DNA from: an uncultured Erythrobacter sp.
GTDB taxonomy: Bacteria; Pseudomonadota; Alphaproteobacteria; Sphingomonadales; Sphingomonadaceae
Assembly: GCA_947500645.1 (NCBI GenBank)
Contig: CANMSD010000001.1
Span: 806,001-870,000, forward strand
DNA: 64,000 nucleotides
Direction: 5' to 3'
Of this stretch, positions 28,605 to 37,323 are shown piece by piece (the stretch's first letter is position 1; each line of letters begins with the position of its first letter). A program made the position numbers and the translations under genes. The notes below the pieces were generated by a model that searched no databases, had not been told where the DNA came from, and worked only from the letters and a program-made list of their open reading frames with translations.

Positions 28605-28767
28605 CATTCCAGGGTTCGCCGGGGTGCGACGTTTGGTTTCACTTCCTGCAAAAAAATTTTCGAAAGATACCAAAAAGGGCCGCATCAAAGACGTAAAAAT
28701 GCTGCGATGTGGTCGCGCCAAAGCGCTGGTGGACAAAGAAAACGTCTGCGGCCAATGAGGCGTTGGA

Positions 28768-29373
28768 ATGCCTGCAATAAAGCCCCTCCATATCGCCTAC
28801 ATCTTGTGCGGCATCGCTTGGCTGGCCGTGGTTGTGAACCGTACGGCCGAGACCTACCGCGGTCCCTATTCGGTCCGCCCCCCAACGGTTTCACAAGAAG
28901 AGCTGTCATCGCTTGCACGGTCCACGCTAAGCGAATTGCAAACCCGGTCCTTTTCCGAGGATCGCGAGTTTTGCGGGCTCTTGCTGGAAGACGAGGAGGG
29001 CAATCTCAGCGTTTCCGAAATATATGTCGGCGATGCTGCAACCTGCAGTTTCAACTGGGATATCTCGCCAGAGAAATTCGCCGTCGCTTCCTTTCACACG
29101 CACGGCGGCTTCAGCCGCGAATATGACAGCGAAGTGCCTTCAATCCTCGATCTCGAAGGTGATATTGCTGACCGGATCGACGGATATGTTTCGACACCCG
29201 GTGGCCGTTTGTGGCATGTCGATTGGGATGAGGAACAGGCCAAACAGATCTGCGGGGAAGACTGTCTGCCGCGCGATCCCGACTACGAGCGCTGCGATGC
29301 CATCGAACCGGCAGCGAGTTACACCGTGCGAGCGTTGAAAGCGCGGCATGCGCTCGAAAATCTGCGCTGCTGA
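28768..29373 (+). CDS. Membrane-anchored DUF4329 (JAMM-like) protein
   Basis: 201-aa protein with one N-terminal membrane helix (IAYILCGIAWLAVVV) and a periplasmic domain. The domain has REFCGLLLEDEEG, then FHTHGGFSREYD and, 12 residues after the second His, SILD. This reads as a JAMM-type metal site (Glu, H-x-H, SxxD), in agreement with the DUF4329 family. Four Cys near the end (ICGEDC, RCDA, NLRC) may form disulphides. It starts at ATG 28768 and its stop shares a base with the lldD start (TGATG). A peptidase or amidase role is inferred only from the motif. Confidence 0.75.
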   Translation: MPAIKPLHIAYILCGIAWLAVVVNRTAETYRGPYSVRPPTVSQEELSSLARSTLSELQTRSFSEDREFCGLLLEDEEGNLSVSEIYVGDAATCSFNWDISPEKFAVASFHTHGGFSREYDSEVPSILDLEGDIADRIDGYVSTPGGRLWHVDWDEEQAKQICGEDCLPRDPDYERCDAIEPAASYTVRALKARHALENLRC

Positions 29374-30521
29374 TGCGACTGTCCGATTGCCATAATATCG
29401 AGGACTTCCGGCGATTGGCGAAGGCTCGGCTGCCCTTCCCGGTGTTCGATTACATTGATGGCGCGGCGGATGACGAGCTGACCAAGGCGCGCAATACCGA
29501 GGCTTATGAGAGCTGCGACCTCGTCCCCGATGTGCTTGCAGGTGTGGAAGCAATCGACACATCTTGCACATTGCTGGGGCGCAAATCGGCGCTACCGCTG
29601 ATGCTGTCTCCCACCGCCGTGCAGCGCGCGTTTCACTGGCAGGGTGAGACGGCGGTTGCGAAGGCGGCGGAGAAATATGGTCTGTGGTTTGGCATATCGA
29701 GCCTCGCGACCCGATCGATCGAAGAGATCGCGGCTCTGACCAGCGGACCCAAACTCTTCCAGCTCTATGTTCACAAGGACAAGGGGCTGAACGCCAGCAT
29801 GATCGAGCGCTGCCAGGTATCCGGTTTCGACGCGCTGGCCCTCACGGTCGATACGATCGTTTCCGGCAAACGGGAGCGTTGCCTGCGATCAGGCTTTACC
29901 ACCCCGCCCCGTTTCACCCCTGCGAGCATCTGGAGCTATGCGACGCGCCCGCGCTGGACGCTCGACTATCTGCTGCGTGATAAATTCTCGCTCCCCAATC
30001 TCGACACGCACGTCAGCGAAGGATCGAGCAAGGCGGTGAGCATTGCGGAATATTTCAACACCATGCTCGACACGTCGATGGATTGGGACACGGCAGCGCA
30101 GATCCGCGCCGACTGGGGCGGCAAGTTCGTGCTCAAGGGCGTGATGAGCGCCAATGATGCACGCCGCGCGGTCGAGATTGGTGCGGATGCAATAATGATT
30201 TCGAATCATGGTGGAAGGCAATTGGATGGCAGCCGCGCGCCCTTCGACCAGTTGCGCGAGATTGTCGATTGCGTCGGCGGCGAGATCGAGATCATTTGCG
30301 ATGGCGGCGTGCGGCGCGGAACACATGCTTTGAAGGCGATTTGTGCGGGCGCTAATGCTGCATCCGGCGGGAGGCTGTATCTCTACGCCCTGGCTGCCGC
30401 CGGACAGGAAGGCGTCGAGCGTTCAATCGGCATCCTCAAGGATGAGATCGAGCGAGGAATGCGCCTGATGGGTGTGACCAGCGTCGATCTGCTGACAGAG
30501 CATCGTCTGCGCTGGCGTTAA
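29373..30521 (+). CDS. lldD: FMN-dependent L-lactate dehydrogenase / alpha-hydroxy-acid oxidase
   Basis: 382-aa TIM-barrel flavoprotein oxidising L-lactate or a related 2-hydroxy acid and feeding electrons to quinone. Markers: PFPVFDYIDGAADDE, LSPTAVQRAFHWQGE, FQLYVHKDKG, the catalytic SNHGGRQLDG, and FMN-binding EIICDGGVRRGTH. The usual GRPYLYGL near the end is altered to GRLYLYAL. Coupled by TGATG to the upstream DUF4329 gene. The true substrate could be another 2-hydroxy acid. Confidence 0.88.
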   Translation: MRLSDCHNIEDFRRLAKARLPFPVFDYIDGAADDELTKARNTEAYESCDLVPDVLAGVEAIDTSCTLLGRKSALPLMLSPTAVQRAFHWQGETAVAKAAEKYGLWFGISSLATRSIEEIAALTSGPKLFQLYVHKDKGLNASMIERCQVSGFDALALTVDTIVSGKRERCLRSGFTTPPRFTPASIWSYATRPRWTLDYLLRDKFSLPNLDTHVSEGSSKAVSIAEYFNTMLDTSMDWDTAAQIRADWGGKFVLKGVMSANDARRAVEIGADAIMISNHGGRQLDGSRAPFDQLREIVDCVGGEIEIICDGGVRRGTHALKAICAGANAASGGRLYLYALAAAGQEGVERSIGILKDEIERGMRLMGVTSVDLLTEHRLRWR

Positions 30522-30557
30522 GCACTGGTCAAGCGCAGCTGTGATGAACTGTTGGCC

Positions 30558-30965
30558 ATGATCATAAAGCCAATCCTTGTCCCGTTCTTTGCAGCTACGC
30601 TCGTCGGCTGCGCTGCACCTGAACGCTACGATATCGAACCGAGCGAGACACCGTCGCTAACCCCAGGATCATCACAAACCGCTGCGGATGATCTGCCGCC
30701 TTGCCCCGGAATCAACCCGGACATTCGCCGCCCTGCGGGTAGCAATTGCCTTGGTATCACGCTGGATCAGTGCGGTGCTGACAAAGCGCAGAAGTATGTC
30801 GGAAGGCAAGGCACCGCCGTTGTTCGCGCAGAGCTGGAAAAACTCGCCATTGACGGTTTCCGCTGGATACCCGTGGGTACGGCAGTGATCCAAGATCTGC
30901 GGCCAGATCGCTTCAATGTAGAGCTCGATAGCGAGGGAATAGTGGCGAAAGTGGATTGCTATTAG
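30558..30965 (+). CDS. Lipoprotein with peptidase-inhibitor I78-like domain
   Basis: 135-aa protein with lipobox LVGC (Cys near residue 18). The C-terminal half, from CGADKAQKYVGRQG to IPVGTAVIQDLRPDRFNVELDSEG and a final Cys, follows the I78 inhibitor pattern (paired Cys, a G-T-A-V loop before RPDR.N). Such proteins are thought to inhibit serine proteases in the cell envelope. Start ATG 30558 (a TTG lies 6 bases earlier). A second member follows 92 bases later. Confidence 0.75.
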   Translation: MIIKPILVPFFAATLVGCAAPERYDIEPSETPSLTPGSSQTAADDLPPCPGINPDIRRPAGSNCLGITLDQCGADKAQKYVGRQGTAVVRAELEKLAIDGFRWIPVGTAVIQDLRPDRFNVELDSEGIVAKVDCY

Positions 30966-31057
30966 GAACAAATGGCGCGAAAATCGCTCTGTCACGAAAA
31001 CGAAACGCCAAAGCGGCCCTAGCGCTGCGATAAAGTATTCGATCAACAGGGCATGTC

Positions 31058-31510
31058 ATGACAAAGCTCTCCGTCACCCTACTCGCCATTCCGATGCTGG
31101 CGCTCGCTGCCTGTAGCTGGGGCTCAGATGACACCAGCGGCACCAACGAAGCCGATGAGTTTGCTGCGCGCATCAACGGCGGACAGGCGCCTGCGCAGGC
31201 CGGAGCGGGAGCGCAGACTGCTGCAAACCCAAGTACCCCCGTGCCAGGAGCCGTTGCCACCCCTTCCTACGTCCCTGGTACATCTGCCGATCCCAATGCG
31301 GTAATTTGCGGCGCCCCAACGGTCGCAGCCTTCTTTGGCCGCGAAGCCAATGACGCGACCCGCGCCGAATTGGCCGCAGCGCTCGGTTCGCAAACCCAGG
31401 TGCGCTTTGTCCCGCCCGGCTCGGCCTTCATCAATCCCGATCCGACCTCAACACAGCTCAACATCATGATCGACAGCGCGGGGGTGATCCGCGATGCGAG
31501 ATGTGGGTGA
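31058..31510 (+). CDS. Lipoprotein with degenerate I78-like C-terminus
   Basis: 150-aa protein with lipobox ALAAC (Cys about residue 19). A long Ala/Gly/Pro/Thr linker (residues ~40-80) separates the anchor from a domain with VICGAPTVAAFFGREAND, VRFVPPGSAFINPDPTSTQLNIMIDSAGVI and a terminal Cys-Gly. This resembles the neighbouring I78-like protein but the RPDR motif is replaced by NPDPTS. Probably a divergent inhibitor-like lipoprotein of the outer or inner membrane. Confidence 0.68.
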   Translation: MTKLSVTLLAIPMLALAACSWGSDDTSGTNEADEFAARINGGQAPAQAGAGAQTAANPSTPVPGAVATPSYVPGTSADPNAVICGAPTVAAFFGREANDATRAELAAALGSQTQVRFVPPGSAFINPDPTSTQLNIMIDSAGVIRDARCG

Positions 31511-31563
31511 GGAAGGGAAAGCGGGTTACTCTGGCTTCCCTTACACTCTCTCCAAAACACAAA

Positions 31564-31587
31564 CCCCGCCGGATCGCTCCGACGGGG
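31564..31587 (-). terminator. Terminator between convergent lipoprotein and second YHS gene
   Basis: CCCCGCCGGA (31564-31573) pairs with TCCGACGGGG (31578-31587) with one mismatch and a TCGC loop. On the minus strand it is followed by TTTGTGTTTTGG, so it mainly serves the YHS gene that ends at 31613. Confidence 0.75.
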
Positions 31588-31612
31588 CTCATATTGCTAG
31601 AGAGATTTTCTC

Positions 31613-32167
31613 TTAGTCGGTGAAGTGCTCATCCGCAGCGTGGGTTGGATAATTTACGTCACCCGCTTCGATGAAGCCTGGAATATCTTCCTGCCAGCGG
31701 CCCTGAACATCATCGCTGAAGTTCAGGTAGAGCTTGCCGTCGACAATCTCGTAGACGTTGGGGTCACCCGGTGCCAGTGCATCGTTGGCGCCAATCGCCC
31801 AAGCGCAATATCCGCCATATTCGGGCGCATACTTGGCCGGATCGGCGATGAACTTCTGGGCGTTCTCTTCGCTGGCAAAGCGATAATCGAAGCCCTGATA
31901 GCGCACGGTGAATTCTTCCGAACCTTCGACCGGAACGCCGTCACCTTCGAAATAGCTGACCGTGTCATAGCCGCTCACTGCCAGGGTATCACCCTTGGTT
32001 GCGGTGTGGATCGGGTTCTCGTTCTCGCCGCCAAGATCGGCGATGACGTTCGCGCTCGAAGCGGTTTCAGTCGCTTCGGCAACCTCCGCTTCGACGGGTG
32101 CATCGGCGGCGGGGCTGCAGGCAGCGGCGGTGGCTAACAGTGCGATTGCAAAAAGTGATTTCTTCAT
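31613..32167 (-). CDS. YHS-domain lipoprotein (second of two)
   Basis: 184-aa protein with a lipoprotein signal (MKKSLFAIALLATAAACS, Cys 17). An acidic Ala/Glu/Val-rich linker follows, then a YHS domain clearly related to the one at 28015: SGYDTVSYFEGDGVPV, DYRFASEENAQKF, YAPEYGGYCAWAIG, DPNVYEIVDGKLYLNFS. Membrane-anchored version of the same domain, again with the single Cys in GGYCAWA. ATG at 32167 with AGGAG. A role in envelope metal handling is a guess from the domain. Confidence 0.85.
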   Translation of the reverse strand: MKKSLFAIALLATAAACSPAADAPVEAEVAEATETASSANVIADLGGENENPIHTATKGDTLAVSGYDTVSYFEGDGVPVEGSEEFTVRYQGFDYRFASEENAQKFIADPAKYAPEYGGYCAWAIGANDALAPGDPNVYEIVDGKLYLNFSDDVQGRWQEDIPGFIEAGDVNYPTHAADEHFTD

Positions 32168-32185
32168 TGGGGGTCTCCTAGATCT

Positions 32186-32222
32186 GAACTCGTGAATTGA
32201 TTTGAATTGATGAACTCGAGTT
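32186..32222. repeat. Nested direct and inverted repeats upstream of the second YHS gene
   Basis: GAACTCG occurs at 32186-32192 and 32212-32218, TGAATTGAT at 32193-32201 and 32203-32211, and AACTCG/CGAGTT (32187-32192 / 32217-32222) is inverted. The block lies 19-55 bases upstream of the start codon and looks like an operator or part of the promoter. Confidence 0.4.
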
Positions 32223-32384
32223 GCAACGGGGTTCGCCGGGAGGCGCCAATAGGTTACATCTGCAATCAAGCTTGGCAAGAAAACTCGATTTTTCAGAGGG
32301 AAAGATTTGCCAAAACCGGGCTTCCCAAATGGATCAATGGCATTTGGGGTTCGACACGACTTGCCTTGCAACCGGTTTTGCGCG

Positions 32385-32447
32385 ATGCATCATGTCATGA
32401 CGCGCAATGCAACGCAGCTACTACGACTTACGCGCCCTTGGGCGTGA
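32385..32447 (+). CDS. leuL: Putative leu operon leader peptide
   Basis: A 20-codon frame ATG...TGA encodes MHHVMTRNATQLLRLTRPWA; translation from the second Met (32397) gives 16 residues. It contains the cluster CTA CTA CGA CTT (32418-32429), three Leu codons, two of them the rare CTA, in a row with one Arg. It lies 106 bases before leuA. The last codons take part in a perfect 10-bp pairing with downstream RNA. This is the layout of an amino-acid leader peptide that stalls ribosomes on lack of Leu-tRNA. The ribosome site is weak, which lowers certainty. Confidence 0.55.
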   Translation: MHHVMTRNATQLLRLTRPWA

Positions 32448-32489
32448 CCTAGCGTGTGCTCCCACCGGGCATGCGTGAGCGCCCAAGGG
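32435..32489 (+). promoter_or_regulatory. Candidate leuA attenuator structure
   Basis: CCCTTGGGCG (32435-32444) can pair perfectly with CGCCCAAGGG (32480-32489), enclosing a hairpin CGTGTGC...GCATGCG (about 32453-32475). The 5' arm can instead fold on itself (CGCCC-TT-GGGCG), giving two exclusive states. No clear T-run follows, so control may be at translation of leuA or Rho-dependent. The remaining part of the 32168-32552 gap shows nothing else recognisable. Confidence 0.45.
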
Positions 32490-32552
32490 AGAGTTCTCAA
32501 ACCCGTAAGTCCCGCTGCACCTCAGCACATCTAGTTTCACGAAAGCCGCGCC

Positions 32553-34229
32553 ATGCCGATGCTGTCCCAGCCTTCAAACAAATACCGTCCCTTCCCGCAG
32601 ATCGACTTGCCCGACCGGCAATGGCCCAGCCAAACGATCACCGCGCCGCCGCGCTGGCTCTCAACCGATCTGCGTGATGGCAATCAGTCGATCATCGATC
32701 CGATGGATGCGGTGAAGAAGAACCGCTTTTTCGATCTGTTGGTCGAGGTCGGCGTGAAGGAAATCGAAGTCGGCTTCCCCAGCGCGGGCGCGACCGAATT
32801 CGACTTTATCTCCGACCTGGTGAAGTCCGGCCGCATCCCCGACGACGTGATCGTCCAGGTGCTGACGCAAAGCCGCGAAGACCTGATCCGCACCAGCTTT
32901 GAAAGCCTCGCCGGTGCGCGCGCGGCCATTGTCCACCTCTACAACGCCGTCTCACCCGCGTGGCGCGACATCGTGTTCCGCATGTCGAAAGACGAAGTGC
33001 GCGACATTGCCATGACCGGCGCGAAGGTGATGCGCGACGAGGCCAGCGAGCGCCCGGACACGGATTGGCATTTTCAATACTCGCCGGAGACCTTCTCGAC
33101 CGCAGAAATCGACTTCTCGATCGAGGTTTGCGAGGCGGTGATGCAGGTGCTCGCGCCGACGCCCGAAAATCCGATCATCCTAAATCTCCCCGCTACGGTC
33201 GAGGCGGCGACGCCTAACATCTATGCCGACCAGATCGAGTATTTCTGTCGCAATCTGCCGAACCGCGAAAGCGCGGTGATCAGCCTGCACACGCACAATG
33301 ATCGCGGCACGGGCGTTGCTGCCGCAGAGCTGGGTATGATGGCGGGTGCCGACCGGGTCGAAGGCTGCCTGTTCGGCAATGGCGAGCGCACCGGCAATTG
33401 CTGCCTCGTCACGGTTGCCCTCAACATGTACACGCAGGGAGTCGATCCCGGCCTCGACTTCTCCGACATCGACCGGGTGATCGAGACGGTAGAATATTGC
33501 AACGATCTGCCCGTGCATCAGCGCCACCCCTATGGCGGCGAGCTGGTGTTCACGGCCTTTTCCGGCAGTCATCAGGATGCGATCAAAAAGGGCTTCGAAG
33601 CGCGCGGCACACAAAACGACGAGGGCTGGCGTGTGCCCTATCTGCCGATCGATCCAGCCGACCTTGGCCGCGACTACGAAGCGGTCATCCGCGTCAATTC
33701 GCAAAGCGGCAAAGGCGGTTTTGCCTGGGTGCTGGAGCAGGACCAGGGCCTCAAACTGCCCAAGAAGATGCAGGCCAATTTCTCCAAGCACGTCCAGCGC
33801 ATGGCCGATGAGCTGGGCCGCGAGCTGAACGCGGCAGACATCTGGGAAGCGTTCAAATCGGCCTATCACGTCCAAACGACAGACAAGTATTTTCAGCTGG
33901 TCGATTACGAGGAAAGCCGCGCATCTGATGGAACCCGTATGTTTGCCGGAAAGATCGCGGTGGCTGGCGGCGAACAAAGCGTCTCGGGCCGCGGCAATGG
34001 CCTGATCTCAAGTGTCGTTAGCACGCTGGAGGCGGCCTTCGATCTCGACATTAAGGTGCTCGATTATACCGAACACGCGCTGGGCAGTGGCCGCGATGCG
34101 CGCGCCGCCGCCTATCTCGAATGCGAGAGCGGTGGGAAGGTTATCTGGGGCTGCGGTATCGACGAGGACGTGGCGACCGCCAGCGTTCGTGCGGTGCTAA
34201 GCGCGGCCAACAGCGCGATTACAAAATAG
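32553..34229 (+). CDS. leuA: 2-isopropylmalate synthase
   Basis: 558-aa enzyme of the LeuA type-2 (long, actinobacterial-like) group that condenses acetyl-CoA and 2-oxoisovalerate. It opens with [20 protein letters not shown], has [32 protein letters not shown] metal site (key H-x-H-N-D) and GNGERTGN, followed by the C-terminal LeuA dimer/allosteric domain (~residues 420-555), where leucine binds. Start at ATG 32553 with a second ATG two codons on. Preceded by a candidate leader peptide. Confidence 0.95.
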   Translation: MPMLSQPSNKYRPFPQIDLPDRQWPSQTITAPPRWLSTDLRDGNQSIIDPMDAVKKNRFFDLLVEVGVKEIEVGFPSAGATEFDFISDLVKSGRIPDDVIVQVLTQSREDLIRTSFESLAGARAAIVHLYNAVSPAWRDIVFRMSKDEVRDIAMTGAKVMRDEASERPDTDWHFQYSPETFSTAEIDFSIEVCEAVMQVLAPTPENPIILNLPATVEAATPNIYADQIEYFCRNLPNRESAVISLHTHNDRGTGVAAAELGMMAGADRVEGCLFGNGERTGNCCLVTVALNMYTQGVDPGLDFSDIDRVIETVEYCNDLPVHQRHPYGGELVFTAFSGSHQDAIKKGFEARGTQNDEGWRVPYLPIDPADLGRDYEAVIRVNSQSGKGGFAWVLEQDQGLKLPKKMQANFSKHVQRMADELGRELNAADIWEAFKSAYHVQTTDKYFQLVDYEESRASDGTRMFAGKIAVAGGEQSVSGRGNGLISSVVSTLEAAFDLDIKVLDYTEHALGSGRDARAAAYLECESGGKVIWGCGIDEDVATASVRAVLSAANSAITK

Positions 34230-34241
34230 GTCAGCTTGCAC

Positions 34242-35786
34242 TCAATCGCTTTCGAGCCAGCTAGCGAAATCGGCGTCGAGCTCGCTTTCGACTTCTACCA
34301 GAGCGCGATCGGGCGTGGTTTGGCCTGAGCCTTCCCCCTGCTTCCGAGCCAACGGACCGAGCGCATCACGTTGCACGCCACTATCGGTGCGGCTTGGATC
34401 GTGGGCGATCGGCTTCGTTTGATCAGCATGTGGCTGCACCCTCGCCGCAGCGGTTTGCACCGAGAGGCTTTGCAAGAAGTCGTCAGCACCGGTTTTTAGG
34501 TCTGAAATCTGCTGGTTCAAATCGTCGGCAAGGCCATTGGCTGAATGCATCTCGTCTGTGATGCCGCCAACCAATTCGCGAATCTGCTGGATCGCATCGC
34601 TGGACGATACCGCGCTGAGCGAAGTTTCGTCGACGCTGGCCGCAATCTTCGTGACCGTTGTGGTCTGCTCGGTCACTTCCTGGCAAACGGCCTCGGTCAT
34701 ATCGCGCGCTTGTGTAAACGTATCCTGCATCGATTGATTGGCGGCAATCGCCCGCTCGCTTGCCTGCTCGATCTTGCGGAGCCGCGCCACGATCTCTTCG
34801 GTAGCCTGGGCCGTCTGCTCGGACAGGCCCTTGATCTCGCTGGCTACGACCGCAAAGCCATAACCCGCCTCGCCCGCCCGCGCGGCCTCGATCCGGGCAT
34901 TGAGTGCAAGGATGCTGGTCTTCGATGTGATCGACTGGATCAGTTCGGCAATCGACTGGATCGAAGCGTTCTGAGAGGTCAAATCTTCGACCGTCGATTG
35001 TGTTTCTTCGACAGTATTCGTCGCCTCGCTGAGCGCTTTCGAAGCGCGGCACAGCACATCGCTCATATCATCCAGTGTGATCCTCAGGCCTCCTGCGGTC
35101 AGCGCGGCATCTCCCATAGCCTGTGCGGATTCCTGAGAGGCTCCCGCAACCTCGTCAGCCAGGGCAAGCAGGGTCTGCATAAGGTCGCTCGACTGGTCGG
35201 CCTGCCGTTTGCCGTCCGCGCTTTTGGCCGCCGCCTGCTCTACCGCTTCTGTAACCACCCGGCGAAACACCTCTATCTGGCGAGTGATCCATTCACCATG
35301 CTCCCGGTCGTGGCACTGCTGAACCGTGGTCAGCATGATTTCCGCATCGAGCGAGTAAAAACGGCTTAGCTCGCTGACCAATCGCAGGCCTTCATCGACG
35401 GTCTTGGCAGACTTGAAAATGATCCGCAGCTCATGTTGCTGGGAGACGCTGAGTGCGCCGAGATGAGCGGCGGGATCGGTGTGGCTCGAATAGATCAGTT
35501 CAGCAATCTTCTCGCACTGGGCAATCCAGGTTTCGTCGAATGGCGGGCGGTACTTCGTTACGAGGTGACGATTAACCTCGTCCACGTAGTTCTGACGCGC
35601 GGCAGCATCGAGATTGATCCCAGTGATCCTCAGATATTGGTCGACGTAGATGCCCGCTGTGGTTGCCGCCTCGGCGCTCAACACATCACTCAGCTGATAG
35701 TGCAGCCGGTCATTGGGATCGGCGATCCCATAGGTACGCAGGCGCGCCTTTCTGGGATTCGATTGGTCGATTTTCGAATGATACAT
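34242..35786 (-). CDS. Soluble methyl-accepting chemotaxis protein, possibly globin-coupled
   Basis: 514-aa chemoreceptor with no membrane helix. The first ~170 residues are all-helical with a globin-sensor-like arrangement ([40 protein letters not shown]), which suggests but does not prove haem binding. The signalling domain hairpin is [31 protein letters not shown] by position ~330-360 (canonical [18 protein letters not shown] region). The tail is long and charged. Starts at ATG 35786; earlier frame rejected. No che genes are near it. Confidence 0.82.
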   Translation of the reverse strand: MYHSKIDQSNPRKARLRTYGIADPNDRLHYQLSDVLSAEAATTAGIYVDQYLRITGINLDAAARQNYVDEVNRHLVTKYRPPFDETWIAQCEKIAELIYSSHTDPAAHLGALSVSQQHELRIIFKSAKTVDEGLRLVSELSRFYSLDAEIMLTTVQQCHDREHGEWITRQIEVFRRVVTEAVEQAAAKSADGKRQADQSSDLMQTLLALADEVAGASQESAQAMGDAALTAGGLRITLDDMSDVLCRASKALSEATNTVEETQSTVEDLTSQNASIQSIAELIQSITSKTSILALNARIEAARAGEAGYGFAVVASEIKGLSEQTAQATEEIVARLRKIEQASERAIAANQSMQDTFTQARDMTEAVCQEVTEQTTTVTKIAASVDETSLSAVSSSDAIQQIRELVGGITDEMHSANGLADDLNQQISDLKTGADDFLQSLSVQTAAARVQPHADQTKPIAHDPSRTDSGVQRDALGPLARKQGEGSGQTTPDRALVEVESELDADFASWLESD

Positions 35787-36144
35787 GGATTTGCGCCGTT
35801 GCCCTTTCTCAAGGGTCTCAGATGCCCAAACAGCGCTAACAAGTTCGCAGGGGTGAGCTAGGTAATTTTCCGGGTATCCGGCGGGTCGCACGTATTCGAA
35901 ACTGACCGAAGCGCCGCACGTTGGCTGTTGCAAGGGATTGCGTTTTCCTAACTCGTGTCGGGCGGTTATGCTTTGCGTATGAACGGCAGACGATCAGTGT
36001 CGAATAGTAATCGAATTTTCCGATTTATGACCCGCCCTGTGATCGATTGGAATTCTTCGCATAACAGTGTTCCATGTGTTCCAACCGTGCCCTACGTAAG
36101 ACGAACCGAACAGCTATGCAGATGGCAATAGGAGAGACAGAGAC
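35787..36144. other. 358-base gap between divergent genes
   Basis: Holds the promoters of the chemoreceptor (leftward) and the amidohydrolase (rightward). AT-richer from about 35990 to 36030. A ribosome site AGGAGA lies before the ATG at 36145. No RNA gene, repeat or recognised operator was found. Confidence 0.5.
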
Positions 36145-37191
36145 ATGACCGAAGCGATCCTGGAGCCGGACCTGCCGATCGTCGATCCGCACCACCATCT
36201 GTGGGACTTGCGACCAATGCTGCCGATGTTCCCGAAACCACGGCATCCGTTCATCGATACGTTGGTACACAACGCCTGTTACGGCTTCGATCAATTGCAT
36301 GCCCATCTCACCAGCGGTCACAACGTCGTTGGCACCGTCTTCATGGAATGCGGCGCGTTCTACAATGCCGCCTATGGCGAAGCGAAGAAGACCGTCGGTG
36401 AAGTCGAGTATGTGAATGGCGTTGCCGCACAATCGGCCAGCGGCATCTATGGCGATCTGCGGGCTTGTGCGGGCATTGTCGGCCATGCGGACCTGCTGCT
36501 TGGCAGCGGCGCGGGCGAAGTGCTCGACGCCTTGCAGACTGCAGCGCCCAACCGGTTCAAGGGAATCCGACATCAGGGAGCGTGGGACTCAGACCCGGAC
36601 GTGCTCGGCCCTCCCTTCCACGCGCCCGAAGGCCTCTACCGCGATGCGACCTTCCGCGAGGGGTTCGCTGAACTGGGCAAGCGCGGCCTGACCTTCGATG
36701 CTTGGGTATTGGAGCCGCAATTGCCCGATGTGATCGACCTCGCCAACGCGTTTCCGGATCAGCCGATCTGCCTCGATCATTGCGGCACTCCGCTGGGCGT
36801 AGCGAGCTACAAAGGCAGGCTGCACGAACGGTTCGATACGTGGCGGCACAACATCCACGAACTCGCAAAGTGCGAGAATGTGCATGTGAAGCTCGGCGGG
36901 CTGGCGATGGCGTTTTGCGCCCTGCCTGAGGAAGGCCCGGCAGCGGGCTCCTCGTCAAAGCATCTCGCGGGGCTTTGGCGACCCTATATCGAGACCTGTA
37001 TCGAGGCGTTCGGCGCGGAGCGCGCGATGTTCGAAAGCAACTACCCGGTCGACTATTGGGGTGCCGACTACGCGGTTCTGTGGAACGCGTTCAAACGGCT
37101 GACCGTTGGTGCAAGCGATGATGAGAAGGCGGCGCTCTATGCGGGAAATGCCGCCCGCTTCTACGGAATTGAAGCGATTCTCCCAGCCTGA
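36145..37191 (+). CDS. Amidohydrolase-2 family (TIM-barrel) hydrolase
   Basis: 348-aa metal-dependent TIM-barrel hydrolase. The N-terminal metal motif is VDPHHHLWDL, then a family Glu in FMECGAFY, KGIRHQGAWD, DHCGTPLG and the late catalytic Asp region ERAMFESNYPVDYWG. Similar proteins include lactone hydrolases and 4-sulfomuconolactone or L-fuconolactone hydrolases; the exact substrate is not clear. AGGAGA precedes the ATG. Downstream nitronate monooxygenase on the same strand. Confidence 0.85.
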   Translation: MTEAILEPDLPIVDPHHHLWDLRPMLPMFPKPRHPFIDTLVHNACYGFDQLHAHLTSGHNVVGTVFMECGAFYNAAYGEAKKTVGEVEYVNGVAAQSASGIYGDLRACAGIVGHADLLLGSGAGEVLDALQTAAPNRFKGIRHQGAWDSDPDVLGPPFHAPEGLYRDATFREGFAELGKRGLTFDAWVLEPQLPDVIDLANAFPDQPICLDHCGTPLGVASYKGRLHERFDTWRHNIHELAKCENVHVKLGGLAMAFCALPEEGPAAGSSSKHLAGLWRPYIETCIEAFGAERAMFESNYPVDYWGADYAVLWNAFKRLTVGASDDEKAALYAGNAARFYGIEAILPA

Positions 37192-37323
37192 TTTGGAGCC
37201 TTACGCTACGGCATGCTCAGATCGGGTGGAGTGGGCATCACCATCGGCTCGACAGGCGCGGAACCGGCGCTATGGAACGTGCATTCTTGCCTGTATCGGC
37301 CAAGCGCTTTGACGGAGAACCAG

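Noticed and set aside
28488..28736. Minus-strand frame of 82 codons (TTG start) whose TGA overlaps the ATG of the first YHS gene
   Set aside because: The stop-start overlap and coding-like codon use near its end are tempting, but the start half is AT-rich and not coding-like, no family is recognised, and strong hairpins explain the conserved-looking GC part. Kept only as an alternative to the structured leader.
36069..36084. GTTC-N5-GTTC before the amidohydrolase as a LexA box
   Set aside because: Spacing is wrong for LexA and the gene has no SOS role.
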